Shown: positions 11,384 to 25,430, numbered from the stretch's first letter. The stretch: DNA of 64,000 nt from Sindora glabra (GCA_020226215.1 CM035235.1:68163283-68227282), one strand, 5' to 3'. Numbers and translations: made by a program. Notes: generated by a model from the sequence alone, not told the origin.

Positions 11384-13600
11384 TATTGTTAACTTATCAA
11401 TCGACTTGTTCTTGTGAGTATTGTGTGTATATGTCCATAAGGCATGAATGTTTTTGCGAGGTCTAAATGATAGTTGACTGTCTTGAAATGCATTTTGGAT
11501 ATTGAGAATTTTGTGAATATTTGCAATTTGTTGTGTGTACGTCTAGGGATTCGATCCTTAATTGGAGTCGAAGCAGTAATTCCTTGCAAAAAAAACACCT
11601 TGGAGGGCCGAATTTAAGATTCGAGCAGTCAACGATGAACGATCAACCCCTTGCAACCCAGCTTCTGCTCAACTATATTACTTGTATTATTTGGTACTAT
11701 TCTATGACGCTGGTGGAACTACAACACATTATTAGATGCTGAGGGGACGAAGGTGGGCATTGTGAGAGTTTGTGTCTAACACCCCCACTCCTAAGTTAAA
11801 TCGATGATTAGATTTGAGATAGATAGAGTCATTTAAATCAAATCATATGTACTTGTAAGAAGAGGATTATCCGAGTTAAAAGGTGCAAACAGTTCCTTTT
11901 TATTCGAATGTGGAACTTTGAGGGAGGCTTGCAGGCTATAAAATCAACAGAAAATGTTTGCCGGTCCGGACTTGTTCGGTATGCTTTCCTGGGATAAATC
12001 GGTATGGTTATTGTAAATTTTATATAATTTTTTCATAAAATTTGTAAGATTTTACATAAAGTTTATAATTTTTTTTATCTTGTAGGACTATTGTTTCCTA
12101 TTGAAAAATTTATGGATAAAATTACAAGATTTTATAAACAAGTTGTAAAAGGTTTATAAACATGTCATATAAAAAAGTCACAAAATCTTATAAAAATTTG
12201 TAAATTATATGGAACTTTCTCATAAAATTTACGAAAAGTCAATGTCAACATATTTTTTTTGGAAGTTATACTGAAACAAATCGATTATTATATTTTACCA
12301 CCAGGAAAGCTATGTTGACGATTAAAAATCTTATATTTAACTTATATTTCATTTTAAATTAATTATCATTAACGGTAATTGATACAAGAAGACATAAGTC
12401 AGACCTAGAAACATAAACATGATAATGGCGTTACTGGTTCTCCTCCTGCTCCCTCACCTGACTGGTCATCTTAACCGACACCCAGTTGAAAGAAGTAGGT
12501 GATGACATAAATTTAGAAGAAGCAGGTGAAATTAACCATTTGTTTATTTTATTTTGATGAAAAATATTTTTATAAAATATTAAAATAAAAAATATTTTAT
12601 GTATTTAATGTTAAATATAAAATTTTGAAGAAAATAAATTTCATTTTTTAAGAATGAATTTTTCTCCATTTCAATAAGCTTTAAATATCATTTTTTAAGT
12701 TATTAATAAAATTGATATATCATTCCTTGATTAAATATATATGTAAATAATATTTTTCTATAATTTTTATGAAACAAACGGCTCCTAAGCAAAAGAATTA
12801 TTTTGAGAGCCAAAATGTCACTTTTGGATATTCGGAGCAAGATAATAGAAGCCTCATTACTAGGGCCATATTATGGATTCAGTGAATCTTGGCATGATTT
12901 TCATTTTTGAATATTCGCTTTTGGTTTAATGTAAGGCATTTCACATTTATTAGTGGATTGTACAACCTTTGCCCTTTCGTGGTGCTCAGTTTCGGGAACA
13001 TAAAAAAAAAAATTACTTATTACAATTTTCTTTTGTAAGAAACTCTACTTATAATTATGCACATTGTATAATTTGAGTTTAATTAACATCATTAATCCTA
13101 AGAAAGAACCAATTTAACTTGTGTTGTGCTGTATAACGAGTGAAGAACATTCAACACTATTAAATATGCACGTCAAATAATTTGAGTAAAATTAACTTTA
13201 TTTAATATCTTAACATAGAGTCAATTTAACTTGTGTTGTGAAAGAAAATTATAGATAATTAAATAAATGGCAAATAGCACCGCTCCATGGTTTCCAAAAT
13301 ATCACTTAACAACAGTTATGTGGAATTCCCACTTATTCAACATCGTTAAAGAGAGATTATTTTTCTTGCAATCAGTGCATAGATCATGTGGCAGGTGCGA
13401 TGTGAGGGTCGAAGTTTATAGAAAGAAGTCCAAAAATAGGATGTATTAATCTTTGTGATAAAAAATATCTCAATATATGCACATTGCAGAATTGAGCAAA
13501 GCTCTGAGTACACGGTATATCCATTCTGCTGCTAGGAGGAAAGCAATTTAAAAATAAAAAAGAGAAATCTTCAGGGAAGATATTTCTTCAAAAAGTCACT
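11384..13600. other. Intergenic spacer, no gene seen
   Basis: Between the small gene and the end of the CSN8 remnant. It contains one of the TTATAAAATTT-rich blocks (about 12005-12250). The open frame at 11521-11742 and the one at 13267-13449 have no recognisable features. Nothing coding is supported. Confidence 0.5.
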
Positions 13601-16211
13601 TCAATGCTCAAGATGGAAGACATACTCCGTCAGACGCTGCAATTTACTAGGATCCAGTTTCTGCTCTGTCACAATAGGTTGCTTCTTCACTGTGAACATT
13701 TGAGAGGCAGGATCCATGGTCCAACCTTGTTGCAGCAAATCTGCGGCAGAAAACCAAAGCTACTATTAAAACTGGGAACGAACCTGAAAAGGGGTTCACA
13801 GAATTAATCTTTATGAATCTTTCAAAACCAGACAAACAACACGGCATGATATTTCATGGATGACAACATTGAAACAGCAATACCAACCAAATGCACCATC
13901 GTGGAACAGCAAGCCACTTAACACAGACATACGTCCTGAGGTTAATCCCAAGACATTAAAAGAAGAAAACTCTAAAGATATCAAGGCATACCACTATATC
14001 ACTAAGGGTATCAACAGTTCAGCTGTTTCGTCACTAAAAGAAGAAAACTCTAGAGATATCATCGGATACCACTATATCACTAATGATATAGCATCGAGTA
14101 TGATAACGATCAAACCCTAGTTTCATTACTTTGTCTATTTGCATGCTATAAGGAAAATTGCTCTGATTTAGACAAGGCTTAGTAATCCAGTTGTGTTGTC
14201 ACTAATTATTGAGGTAGCCAGTGGGTTGGAGTTCTCTTGTGCTAAAACTCATCGACAGTGTTAGTGCCCTCCTTTATGGTTAAGAACCATGGATGAAGTG
14301 GTTATATGTTATATGCCTTTGGTGTGAAAAGGGGATGGCATAATGTCTGAGTCACAAAAATTTCAAGTAACATGTTTGACTTTTTCAAGGAGAAACCATA
14401 CTCCTCTTAGATTGTGGGCAATGAAGGGAGCTAAGCCTTTATTAATGTATTGAGAATATATGCAAATTTCATCCTAATGTTGGCTACTTGCAAATGTTTA
14501 AAGCACTTTTTCAGGATAAAATTTTGATTGCACGACGTAATAACATTGGCACTGATTCAAGTTTAGAAAGAGAATTGGAAATTGGGAACAGTATCTAACT
14601 TAAAATTAATAAATAAATAATGCTTACAATTTGCAGCAGCATGCTCCTTCATTGCAAGAAACAAAGCAGTATCTTGAATGCTTATTGTAGAATATGCAGA
14701 AAAGCAGCTGAAATATCTTCTTTGTGTACAGTTCTGCAAAAAGTTCATATCAAAATTCGATCAGTCCTACCTGGCTAGAGTGAGTAAATCTCTCTTTTTG
14801 CCATATTTAATGTCATATCATTCAAAACTCGTTGTTGAAGAATAATGAAGAAAATCATTTATCTGATTGTTTTATACAATGCAGACTAAAAGGAAATTTA
14901 TCAACTTCAGTGACATGGGATGAAACTTCTAGTTTTTCCATTTTTTTCCCCCAAATATCAAAGCTTAATACTTTGCAGACAAAATATCATTACAAAATTC
15001 AGGTTGTAGACATGTATTTCACATAAATGGTAAATAGGATGCCTTCTTAAATGCTTGCCTCAAAATGCAGCGACTAGGCCTTGGACCTCTGGACTCCAGT
15101 CAAACCCAGTAATGGCCTCATGCATTCCCCGATAGTCACGAGTCCACAGCTTCTGCCCAATTTTCCATGCTGCATTCTGGTTTTCTTTGATTGAAGAAGG
15201 TATTGACTTCTAAAGAAATCGTGCACTATTACTGCAAAGTCACCATGTCAAACATCACACAACAACCTAAAGGCAACGACATGGCAAAACAGAAACAGCT
15301 TGAACCCTTCCAAAATTCAAAAGAAGTACCACCAGCCGCAAAACAAGAGTCATTGCACCCAAATTTCAAAGACTCTTAAGTTCTAACATCGACAGAACAG
15401 AACATACACAAAGAATATATGTTAAATCTCTTCCTTTCCTTCTTTCCATATTTATACTTCCCTAACCCATGGACCACCTTATCTTCAGAACAAGTCCAGG
15501 ACACTAACAGTGTGTTTATATAAGGTATTGCCAGCCCATCCATTCATCTTCTGCCCCCGGAGCCACTTTCGGAGCTCTCAAAAGCTAAACCCAAACCCAC
15601 CATTTAACTCGAACACCCAGTTTAAAGGATGCAAAATTGAGGTAGACAAATCTCATTGTATGCCATCCAACTTCTTACGTGTGAATCTCTTCTAAATTAT
15701 TAAAAGTTTATAAGTTACCAAAGGCTTGAAATGTTAAAATTCACTTTATTAAGCCAAAAACTATTTATGTGCTTTGAAAAATCACATTAAGAACACAGGA
15801 ATTCACAAAAAGAAAATCTTGACGATAATCGCAAATCACAAAAAACAAAAGAAAATTCATAATCTGTATTAAAAGAAAAAAAATGCAAACATGTAAGATT
15901 GAAGTTACATGTCATGAACATAAATGTGACCCAGTAGATGTATCGCGTAGGGCCATTCGTACTGATAAGCAATGCCTCCGGCTGCAGCCTGCTTGGAGCA
16001 AAGATGCAAGAAGAAGAGGAAGAAGTACGAAAGTCATTGAATTTTTCATCTAAGGGATAGTTCGAAACAATTTGAGAGCAAAAACCAAGAGTCAAAAACC
16101 TAAAAATTCTGCGCAGGAGAATCATACCTGAAGCTTGGGGTTGTCACAGATATCAGCAACCTTATCGTATGACTTGCATGCTAAGGCCGCTGTGAGGATC
16201 CAGAATTCCAT
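13601..16211 (-). pseudogene. COP9 signalosome subunit 8 (CSN8/COP9) pseudogene
   Basis: CSN8 is the small PCI-fold subunit of the COP9 signalosome, the cullin deneddylase complex. Exon remnants (minus): 16211-16128, 15988-15909, 15231-15062, 14733-14628, 13740-13601. Family segments are plain: CKSYDKVADICDNPKLQ, WPYAIHLLGHIYVHD, NSARFL, IGQKLWTRDYRGMHEAI, SAYSTISIQDTALFL, then QGWTMDPASQMF and LQRLTEYVFHLEH at the end. Lesions: an in-frame TAG at 15210-15212 where the family has Trp (SARFLWKSIP); the donor after VAAF at 15061-15060 reads GA, not GT; exon 14733-14628 is out of frame between the YTKKIFQLL and SAYSTI halves, consistent with loss of 2 nt. Introns remain, so this is not a processed copy. 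A non-coding or leader exon ends at a donor at 16539. Repaired length would be about 193 aa (Arabidopsis CSN8, 197). A functional copy presumably exists elsewhere. Confidence 0.88.
13951..14100. repeat. 78-bp tandem duplication in last CSN8 intron
   Basis: Two near-identical copies share AAAAGAAGAAAACTCTA and ACCACTATATCACTAA. Because 78 is divisible by three, the copies create a repetitive open frame on the plus strand (13860-14120). That frame lies antisense inside an intron and is not a gene. Confidence 0.85.
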
Positions 16212-16538
16212 GGGCGCAACGACGGATAGAGGAAAACGTTCGCATGTGTATCCCACCAAATGTAAGTAGGAAGCATGTGCAGTTAATACAGCTATTCTGC
16301 ATAAACAAACTTTAATTAATTTACAGTAGTAACTTCAATTCCCACATACATAATTTGATAATAGAAAATATTTATTTCGTGCAAATTCCATGATTCTAAT
16401 CTTTCGAACGATAGTTTCAACTGAAAAGTTTGATGATAAACAGAAATTAGCTCGTATATGGGATGAAGAGAGCAGAGCAGCTTCATATTTCATATTTGAG
16501 AAAAGTTGCAGAAAAGTTAGGAATGAAGAAAACTTAAC

Positions 16539-16717
16539 CGTCTGTGTGTTAATTTTCTGACCAACTTCAGCTTGCCGGAGTAGCGCCTCGATTTGAGCAG
16601 GCTGTCTTCGAACCCCAGCGGAGGTGCGACGGCGGGAAACGAGGACGCAGAGAAAAAGGAAGTCACGGAAAGAAATGGGTTTGGGAAATCAAGCGGAATA
16701 AAAAAATTATTTGGCAA
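16539..16717 (-). other. Probable 5' leader exon of the CSN8 copy
   Basis: Open sequence ends at the donor CAGACG|GTTAAG (16538). Joined to the acceptor before 16296, it stays open and in frame with the CSN8 ATG at 16211. The encoded peptide (Phe/Pro/Ser-rich, beginning MPNNFFIPLDFPNPF) does not resemble CSN8, whose family start matches the ATG at 16211. I read it as untranslated leader. An N-terminal extension, for example a targeting peptide, is possible but unsupported. Confidence 0.45.
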
Positions 16718-19700
16718 CTTATTTTTAAATATGTAATTTAAAAATAAAAATAAAAATATATTATAATTATTTTTTGAATTTACTTTTTATTTCAAATATT
16801 AATTTTATAATTAAATAAAATATTTTTATTTATAATATTAATTATTTTTTATTCTTTATTTTTATTTAAAAATAATTTTTAAAAAATAAAAATAAAAATA
16901 TATTTAAATATTTTATCGTGCTGGGTTGGGTTGGGGTAAATTGAGAAATGGATCCGGTGTAGTTCCGCTCAATTTTGAATAGAAGTAGATATAAAAAATT
17001 TTAATTACGAATTTTAATAAAAAATAATGAAATCTAAAATAAAAATTATAATTTTATCCTTTAAAAATGTTTAAATTCGGGTAAATTATGTTGGGATTTT
17101 TTTTTCCTTTTTTCCTCCTTTTATGAGTACTGATCAACGTTCAAATGGTATAAATTCATCTGAATTCCGATTTACACAAATCAACCAATTTTAGCTTGCG
17201 AAATAAAGAGAATTTGATTTTATTTGATCCAATTCGTATAAATTTGTGATCAAACCGGACCGGTCTATAATATTCGATCCGTTTAGCCCTCCTAATCACA
17301 TTGTGAATCTGAGTGCATGTTCGACGGCTGGCTGGTGCGAGATTAGAGTCGTAAAAGAAGAGAGTCGCATTTTGAGGGTAATTGGGTCCGCCTGCCATAA
17401 TTTTGTTAAGCACTAACGATTTGTGCTTGATGGTAAAAATATTGCTTTATCATTTACCTAATTTATATTTATATTTATATTTAAATTTAAATTTAGATTA
17501 TATTTATTTAATTTATTCATAATGTCAATTTAAAAAAATTCATTGAAATGCATTCATCAGTAATGATTAGATGATACATCGTATTATTTAAAAGTTTGGT
17601 GCACAGAATTTGCAAGATCATAATCATAATTTAAAATTATACTTAATTTTAATATTTTTGTGACAAGATATTCAAATTATTTACCAAATCTGATGTTTAG
17701 AATAAAAAAATTATTCAAATGTTATATATTTATTAGTTAATAGTTAATGGATTCAACCATTAAAAATTGTAGGTTGAATTGGGGAATTTGGATTTATGTA
17801 AGTTTGTAAAAAATATGCAAAAAAATTATCAAGTTTGTGAGAAGTTTGTGAACAACTTGCATTATTATTATTTTATTATTAGAAGTGATTAAATTTATAT
17901 ATAAAAAATAGAAATTGAATTTTTAATAAGGTATCTTTAAAAAATATTGAATTGGATTAAATTAAAAAATTATTTTTTGTAATTTATAATTATACAATGA
18001 AAATTTTTTTATTTTGCATAATGAATTAGTTAAATAAATTTTAAAAAATTATTCCAGCAATAAAAAATTAGTTAAAGCATGTGAGCGTCTAACAACTCCT
18101 ACATATCTGTCTATAATCTATTATCATCTCCAGCAAACGTCCCAAATAATGTAAAAGCATGCATCCCTTAAATGATTATCTTAGCAATAATATATATTAT
18201 TTAAAGTTCTGTTCTATGCTCGTCGGCTTTTTATTTTACATCATAGAGGCACATGGCCATTTCATATAGATTTAATATAACTCATGATCAAAGGAGGTTT
18301 TAACAAAATTTTATGTCATACATGCGATCAAAAGAGATTTTAATTTTTTAACCACGTAAATTAATTGTTAACACCTAATTTCAAAATTAGAGATTTGTGA
18401 GGTTATTCAGGTTTTATTTATTTTTTGGACAATAATTTCTTTAGGTGAATCTTATTTTCTAATATATAAATAAAGGAGTATCATGCGTTTTACATCTTAT
18501 AATTTAAAAAAATTGATTCTGAAAATAATTTTTTCTTTGAAAGAGAAGACAAAGAGAAACTTTTCTTTCATCAAAATTATTACAGTTAATATTATATAAT
18601 TATATTCGGATTAAAAATATATTCTGTCAAGATAAATAATATTTTAACTGACAATAATTTTCCTTTATTTTATATATTTTTGAAATTTTTCATAATAATA
18701 GATAAAATTTTGTGTTTTTTTTAAGGTTGATGTTTTAGTACGACAATACTATATTTTATTATTTTAATATTCTATAAATTTCAATATAATATTTATATAT
18801 GTTATTTAAAAAATAATTAATAGCTAAATTATAGATAATTATATATAATAAAAATAAAAAATTATATTTTAATAAAATGATAATACATTTTTTTTAAAAA
18901 ATTATCAATAATTAAAAATATTTTTATAAAAAAAAGTAACTAAATTTAATAAATTAATTTATAATATGAAATTTATTAATTAAAATTAGTAAATGAGCTA
19001 GATAGATTAATTTATATTAACATATTTAATAAATAAGTTAATTCGATACAATACAACTATTATTTAGATCGGGATCGTGTTACGTTTATTTGAACTATTA
19101 CTGATTTTTTATATGATATAATACAATAAAAATTCGTGATTGAAAATACAATAAGTTTGAGACGTACTTTCATTCATAATCGGGAGAAAAAGTGAGAAAC
19201 TTTTATCTATCATTTTACTTTTTTGACTTTTTCTTTAATGATAATGAATAAAAGTGTAAAAATCCTTGATCTTTTCTCTCCTTACTCCTTAACACTAATA
19301 TTAAGTGATAGAAACCTCATAAATTTAGGAAATCTCAAGTTTGTGATGTTCATAGATGATAGCGAATGGAAAAAGGGTTTAAGAGCTATTTATACTAAGC
19401 TTGAATTGAGTTAACTTGATTAATAAGCATTACTCCACCTAATAGGATTTAACTATATAATTAATAGGATCTAATGATATACTTAATTAGATTTAACTCT
19501 AATAATAATACCTTTTTTATAGGGCTATGAAAGTTACTAATTTTAATAGAATTTCATTAAAAAAATAGAATCTACGGAACAACACCAAAATTTAAAGCTA
19601 ATAGCAATGTTATTTTAGTTTTACCATAGTAAAATGTACCATGTCACAACTTAAAATCAAATATCGCACGTTCACATGAGGTATCCAGATCATTTATAAT

Positions 19701-19889
19701 ATTTATGTATTTTTTTAATCAATGAGTGAGACAATCATTTTAAAAATTATAGTATTAATAGAAAATTTGTCTTCCAATAAAAATCATTTATCATATTTGA
19801 AAATTTTTCCATTAATAAATAAAATCTATTTAGTATGAATATATATTCCATTGAACATTAATTTTACTTATAGATCTAATCCAATTGAT

Positions 19890-21245
19890 GCAGCTAACTT
19901 GGAATTTGAGATGGCAATTTTACCATGCTTATCCTCAATTTTAGCCCATTTAAATATGGATATGAATAAAGAATTTTTTATAAAGATTTTATTAAGTATT
20001 AAGTGCAAGTATGGGTATAGAGATTATATTACTTTACTCTCCACATACTTATATTACATAATATATAATTAAATAATATGTGTATTTATATATTAATTTG
20101 GTATACAATAAACAATTAAACTTTGTATATAATTAGTTAATTTAAATATAAAAATCTTTTGAAGATAAGCATTAACAAAAAAATTTATGTTATTCTGTAT
20201 TATTGTATTAGACTATAAATATTATTATAATTTTCAAGTAATTATTATTTTATTAAAAAATAATATGATATAGATAAATATGATCAATATAATAAAATAA
20301 AGATAAATTATAATTAGATAGATATAACAAAAATAATTGAATATCTTTAATTTTTATTAAAAATTATAATGGGATATAGATAAATATGTATCATTTAAAT
20401 AAAATAAAAATAGGAAAGGATACACCGAGAGGGTCAGATATTTAATAAGGACAGAGATAAATATTGAAAACTCTATTCATACATGTGTTAGGATGGAAAA
20501 TAGTAGAATGTTTTAGAATCAAGACATGTATCGAAATCTTAGATCTTTATAAATACTCTTCTCGTTATCATTCCTACTTGCAATCCATTGTAAATCAATT
20601 AAAGTTAAGTTGATTATTGTCATGTGATTAAATGTTTTGATAAATAAATTAAAGTTGATTATTGTCATGTGATTAAATGTTTTGATAAATAATTTCAGTT
20701 CTTTCAAATTATTAATCACTAAAGATGGCAATTTGAATCACATTATATGAGTATTTTCAATTTTTACCCATTCGAACATGGATATAGGATCTCAAAAATA
20801 GATATGAATATAGGTAAAGAGATTTTTATAATTTTTTTTTAGATGTGGTTTTCTTATAAGGTTTATATTGCCTAACTCTTTCCATGCTCATATTATATAA
20901 TATATAATTAAATAGTATATAATAATATATATTTGTATATAAATTTGATCTGTAATATAAATATAAACTAAAAACATATGTACAATTAATTAATCTAAAT
21001 ATAAAATGTTTTTAAAGATAAATATTAACAAAAGAAATTATGTTATCCATTATTATATTAATATTAAAATTTTCACATGACGATTAGTTTATTAAAAATA
21101 ATAAAATATAAATAAATATAATAAGATGTAAATAAATTATAATTAGATAAATAGGATAAAAATAATTACTTATTTTTAATTTTTATTAAAAATCATGATA
21201 AAATATAGATAAATATATATCATTTAAATAAGATTGACAAAAATA
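19890..21245. repeat. Diverged direct duplication (two copies about 0.8 kb apart)
   Basis: Copy 1 (about 19890-20440) and copy 2 (about 20724-21245) run in the same orientation. They share ATATGGATATGAATA-like text, CTCATATTATATAATATATA-type text, AAAGATAAATATTAACAAAA, TTATAATTAGATA and ATAGATAAATATATATCATT. No open frame. Likely two members of one transposable element family, or a tandem duplication interrupted by later change. Confidence 0.6.
20609..20698. repeat. 45-bp perfect tandem duplication
   Basis: GTTGATTATTGTCATGTGAT and the following 20 or so bases occur twice head to tail, with a 45-bp period and no mismatch over about 40 bp. Near identity implies recent slippage in otherwise old sequence. 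Confidence 0.9.
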
Positions 21246-24040
21246 GAATTGAATGTTAGAAACTCTATTCATATACGCATGAAAACAAGAATAATAAAAT
21301 ATTTTAAAATAGAGATGAATATAAAAATTATAATCCTTACTCATACCTTTTCATTTACGGTCACACTGGTCAATTACTAAAGGGCTAAATGCAATAACAT
21401 CAAACACGCATCAGCGGACAATTTATTTATTTATTTATGCGCGCCCCATGTGACATGGCAAAATTATTTGTACGCAATACACAAATCTTCGTTTTCTTCT
21501 TCATTTTTAATGGACGGATGTTGCATCAAAAGTCAAGGAAAACATGGTACTCTGTTATTATTTATTTGACATTATTAATTAATTTTATATATATTAAGAA
21601 AGTAATTTAATTTTTTTATTTTTAATAAATTTTATAAAATTATTTTTTATGTATAAAATTTAAGATAATTAAAAATAGAGAGAAAAATATAAAAAAATAA
21701 ATGTAAATTAATTAATAATATAAAATAATAAAATATTTATTAATAAAAAAATAAATTAAAAAATTTTAATACTTTGTTAAAATTTTAAAATAAAAGATAA
21801 AAAAATAAAAAAATTCTTTTAAAGTGCGACAGATAGAAAAAACGGAATAATATTAAAAAAAAAAAAGGCAACCTAGAAGGCAGCGAGAAGCTGCCCAATC
21901 AACCAAATTATAAGCTACAAAATCATTGGACCTCGTGGAGAAGATTTATTGGCTGGTTTGTGGTATCCTCTTGGGGTTACACCAATGATATTTAAGTAAA
22001 GGGTTGTAATCTAATTGAGCTAAGCTAAATTAAGGGTCAAATTGAATTTGATTTGAGCCAGTTAGTTCAAATCAGCCTTAAAGAAAAATCACAGCTCCAA
22101 AGTGAAAAAAAATCATGCTATTCAAATTTACAAAGAATTTTTTATTAATAATAAATTTTTTTATCAAATCAACAGTAATCTAATGATGAAATTTTTAAAA
22201 AACGTATTCCAAGACTTATATTAAAATTTACTTATTACATATGTACCCTAAAATATTATTGAATGAGATGAAATATAATAAAATTAAAATTATATAGATT
22301 AAATTTGTGCATATCTATTGAATGAGTGACATAGAAAAATCAACCCAAATTCTAAGCAAAGCATTAAGCCGTGCGTTAATAGTAAAGGACTCGATAGTGT
22401 ACTAAAAGTCTTGCGTTTAGATTTTTCTCGTTGTCAGTATACCAAACAAAACTTAAACCCTAAGCAAAGTTTTTAGTTAATCAGCTTTAGCATGAATATA
22501 AAAAAAAGGATATAATGTTAAATGCAAATTATTTTATTAACAAATCTCATGAACAGATTATCTATTTTTCACGAAAATTAAAGTAATATTATAAAGTTAA
22601 GTTACTATTCTCATTTATAAGATAAAAAATTTAATATAGATTTTTATTTTTGTTTTAAAATTTATTATCTATTTATTTTTATTCTTCTCTTTTTATGATT
22701 TTTTAAATTCTGAAAGAAGTAATTACGAGGTAAAATTTTGAAAACAAAATTATGATAATCTCGTGGATCTAATCAAGTTTCTACTTCCTACCACTCAATT
22801 TGTAATTTCAAAGTAGTGTAGTTTACCATATTCGATCAAATATCAAATAATTTGTGATTTTAAGATTATATTTGTCAACAATAGTGATACAATGATATCT
22901 GAAACTATTGTCAGAACATTTTTTCTCTTTTGATATTTTGGATTTCACACAAAATCTTATGTATACATTCAAATAACTTGTGTACACTTGTGTTTTTACT
23001 TTCTAGATACATTTACAGTGAAGCCACGAGGAGGTGGGCTATTCGTGAAAGGATCGAGTAATATGTTGGAAGTTATAGATTCGAATTTCTTCACTTTTGA
23101 TGTATCCAAAAATGAAAAAAGGAAAAAAAAAGGATACATTTACAGGGATATTTGAAATTGTTGTATAAATATTTGCATTTAGCATTTTGAATTCATCTAA
23201 ATTTTTATGTGCATGTTTAAGGTGGTGCATGATTGGGAAAACTTAAGCGGCTGATAATAGAATGAAAAATTGATTCTCTTGTTAAATGTTTAATATAGTA
23301 GAATATGTTATCATTATTTATTTTTAATTAGTTCTCCTTCTATAAAGTCTTTTCCTTTCTTAAAGTTTTCATTAAAAAATATATATAGATATAATATTGA
23401 ATTTTTTTAATTCAAGTAGCATATAATATTCATTGAAAATTCTATTTAATGAACCATTACTAGTGTTAAAAAATATTTTTTTTGTCTTTTCATAAAATAT
23501 CCTCATCAAGACCTTTACCTCCATTATTTACCACTGCCAATTGATTTGATCTCCTTCAAACTCTTACTACTTATTAATACAATTCATCATTAATCACTCA
23601 TTAAAACATTTATCATAACTTTCTTATTCAATGATTATTGCCCACCACTACCATCGCTTATAGTTCATTATCCTTATTCACCAATAACATTGCTTACTAC
23701 CATAACAATTATTATAAATTTATTATAATTTAAAATTTTTTATTTTAGCTTTTAAAGTTTTATTGTAACTTCATTAATTATTAATATAATTTTGTTATAA
23801 TTAGCAATTAGTTGATTTTTATTTGTCAATACAGATAAATCAAATAATAAGAAATAACATCATATATAGTGTGATTCTATTGTCTGATTAAACCAAACAA
23901 ACCAATGAAGTAATAGATGTCTTGCTCTTAACCTATGCTTACTTATTCCATTCCACTACTTTTTCAAAAAATGTTTAATTGCACTTAAGGTTGTTAAGTG
24001 GAATTTAATTTGAATTACCTAATATTTGATTTGTCTTAAT

Positions 24041-24465
24041 TAGGGATAACAATTCTGGTTAATGGTCCGAGTTGAGCATAATCCAAACTCATTTATACTC
24101 AACTTGAACATAACCTGTTTAATAAATGGGTCAATTCGACATAACCAGTTTAATTCGAATATACATAATATGCTTACACACTAGCAACATAACCTATTTA
24201 ACCTAACTTGAACTTATTTATATTAATTTTTATTTTATATAAATTAATAATTAATAAATATATATATATTATATAATGGGTTACACGAGTCGGATTAACC
24301 TGATTAATAATCTGTATAACTTAAATGAGTTAAAACAGGTTGACCCAAATTCAATACAAAATTTATTTGGGTTAGACAGGTTAATTTGTTTATAACCCAA
24401 ATCCGTATAACTTGTGTCGTGTTATCGTATTATATCGCATCGTGCCAAAAATTATCACTCCTAGT
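24041..24465. mobile_element. MITE-like element with TAGGG(AG)TGATAA termini
   Basis: The left end TAGGGATAACAATTCTGG pairs with the reversed right end CTAGGAGTGATAATTTTTGG. Inside, ACCTGTTTAATAAATGGGT-type and GGGTTAGACAGGTTAA-type segments are partly inverted copies of each other, as are the GACCC and GGGTC words. The right half contains GTGTCGTGTTATCGTATTAT, a style common in plant hAT-related MITEs. Boundaries come from the inverted ends; no target duplication was confirmed. Confidence 0.45.
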
Positions 24466-24735
24466 TTAAATCATGGGATTATATAAATTAGTTTATGCAA
24501 ATTAAAATTTAGACAGATCAATATGAGTTGGATTAGTTTTCTAATTATAGTCAAAATCTATAAATTTGTGTTCCAAATCATGAATGTGGACAGAACCAAA
24601 CCAAATAGATTTGATTAGTCTTTTAAATAGGTTTATATGAATCATTCTTTTTGCCACCCTTAATTACACTTTTAAAATAGTTTAATAATTAATTATAATA
24701 AATGATTTTCATTAAATTAAAAGTTTCTCATAACT

Positions 24736-25430
24736 AGTGGTGGAAATAAATTTGGTCATTAAAGAGTCGCCTATGATTTAACTTGTTAAAGAATTAATTT
24801 AAATTTTTTATTTAATTAAATAAATCAAGCTTAAGATAAAATATTGACCTTTTTAATTTTAAACTCGATTTATTAGCTTATTAAGTCAACATATTTAACT
24901 AATATATTTTCGTAATTTAATACTTTTAAATTAGTTGATGTATTTGCATTATAGTTACCACTTCATGAATATTGTGCCTTCTTCACATTTTTTAGGTAAG
25001 CTACTAATCTTTTGAAAGTTTCAAAGTTTGTAAGTGATGAAATTATATTATTATATTTTTTAATTTTTTTAATAAATATAATTATAGTTTATTATATTAA
25101 ATTATTAAGAGTTCAATAAAATTAGAGATAAAATTTTATTTAATATTTTATTTATTTAATAAAATTATTATTTTATTTTTGACTAATGACCTAATTTATG
25201 GCATTTATACTTTGATTTATAACCCTATCAATGATTTATTTATATTTTAATAATTAAATTCAACCCAACCAACAAGTCAAGTTAAACTTTTTGAATTTTG
25301 AAAAAGAGTCAAGTTAAGCCAAAACTTTTGATCTATAAACAGATTAAAAGTTAAGCAAGTTAAAAAATTTTGATGTAGGCCTAACTTATTTATTTTAAGG
25401 CCTTCCTTAACTTGATTCATTTCCACTCTT
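24736..25430. mobile_element. Second MITE-like element with GTGGAAATRAAT ends
   Basis: The left end AGTGGTGGAAATAAATTTGG pairs with the reversed right end AAGAGTGGAAATGAATCAAG over about 20 bp. The interior holds inverted AAGTTAAGCC/GGCCTAACTT-like words and no open frame. About 0.7 kb. Inference from termini only. Confidence 0.4.

Noticed and set aside
13860..14120. Plus-strand frame with a repeated LKEENS...YHYIT unit
   Set aside because: It lies antisense inside the last CSN8 intron. The repeat is a 78-bp DNA duplication whose length happens to be divisible by three.
13601..16211. CSN8 copy as an intact gene with an unusual splice pattern
   Set aside because: A GC donor inside TTTTGAGGCAAG still leaves TGA in frame, and the TAG at 15210-15212 lies in the middle of a conserved segment that cannot be skipped without losing frame and core fold.
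17156..17413. 85-codon minus-strand frame
   Set aside because: No motif or context; within repeat-derived spacer.
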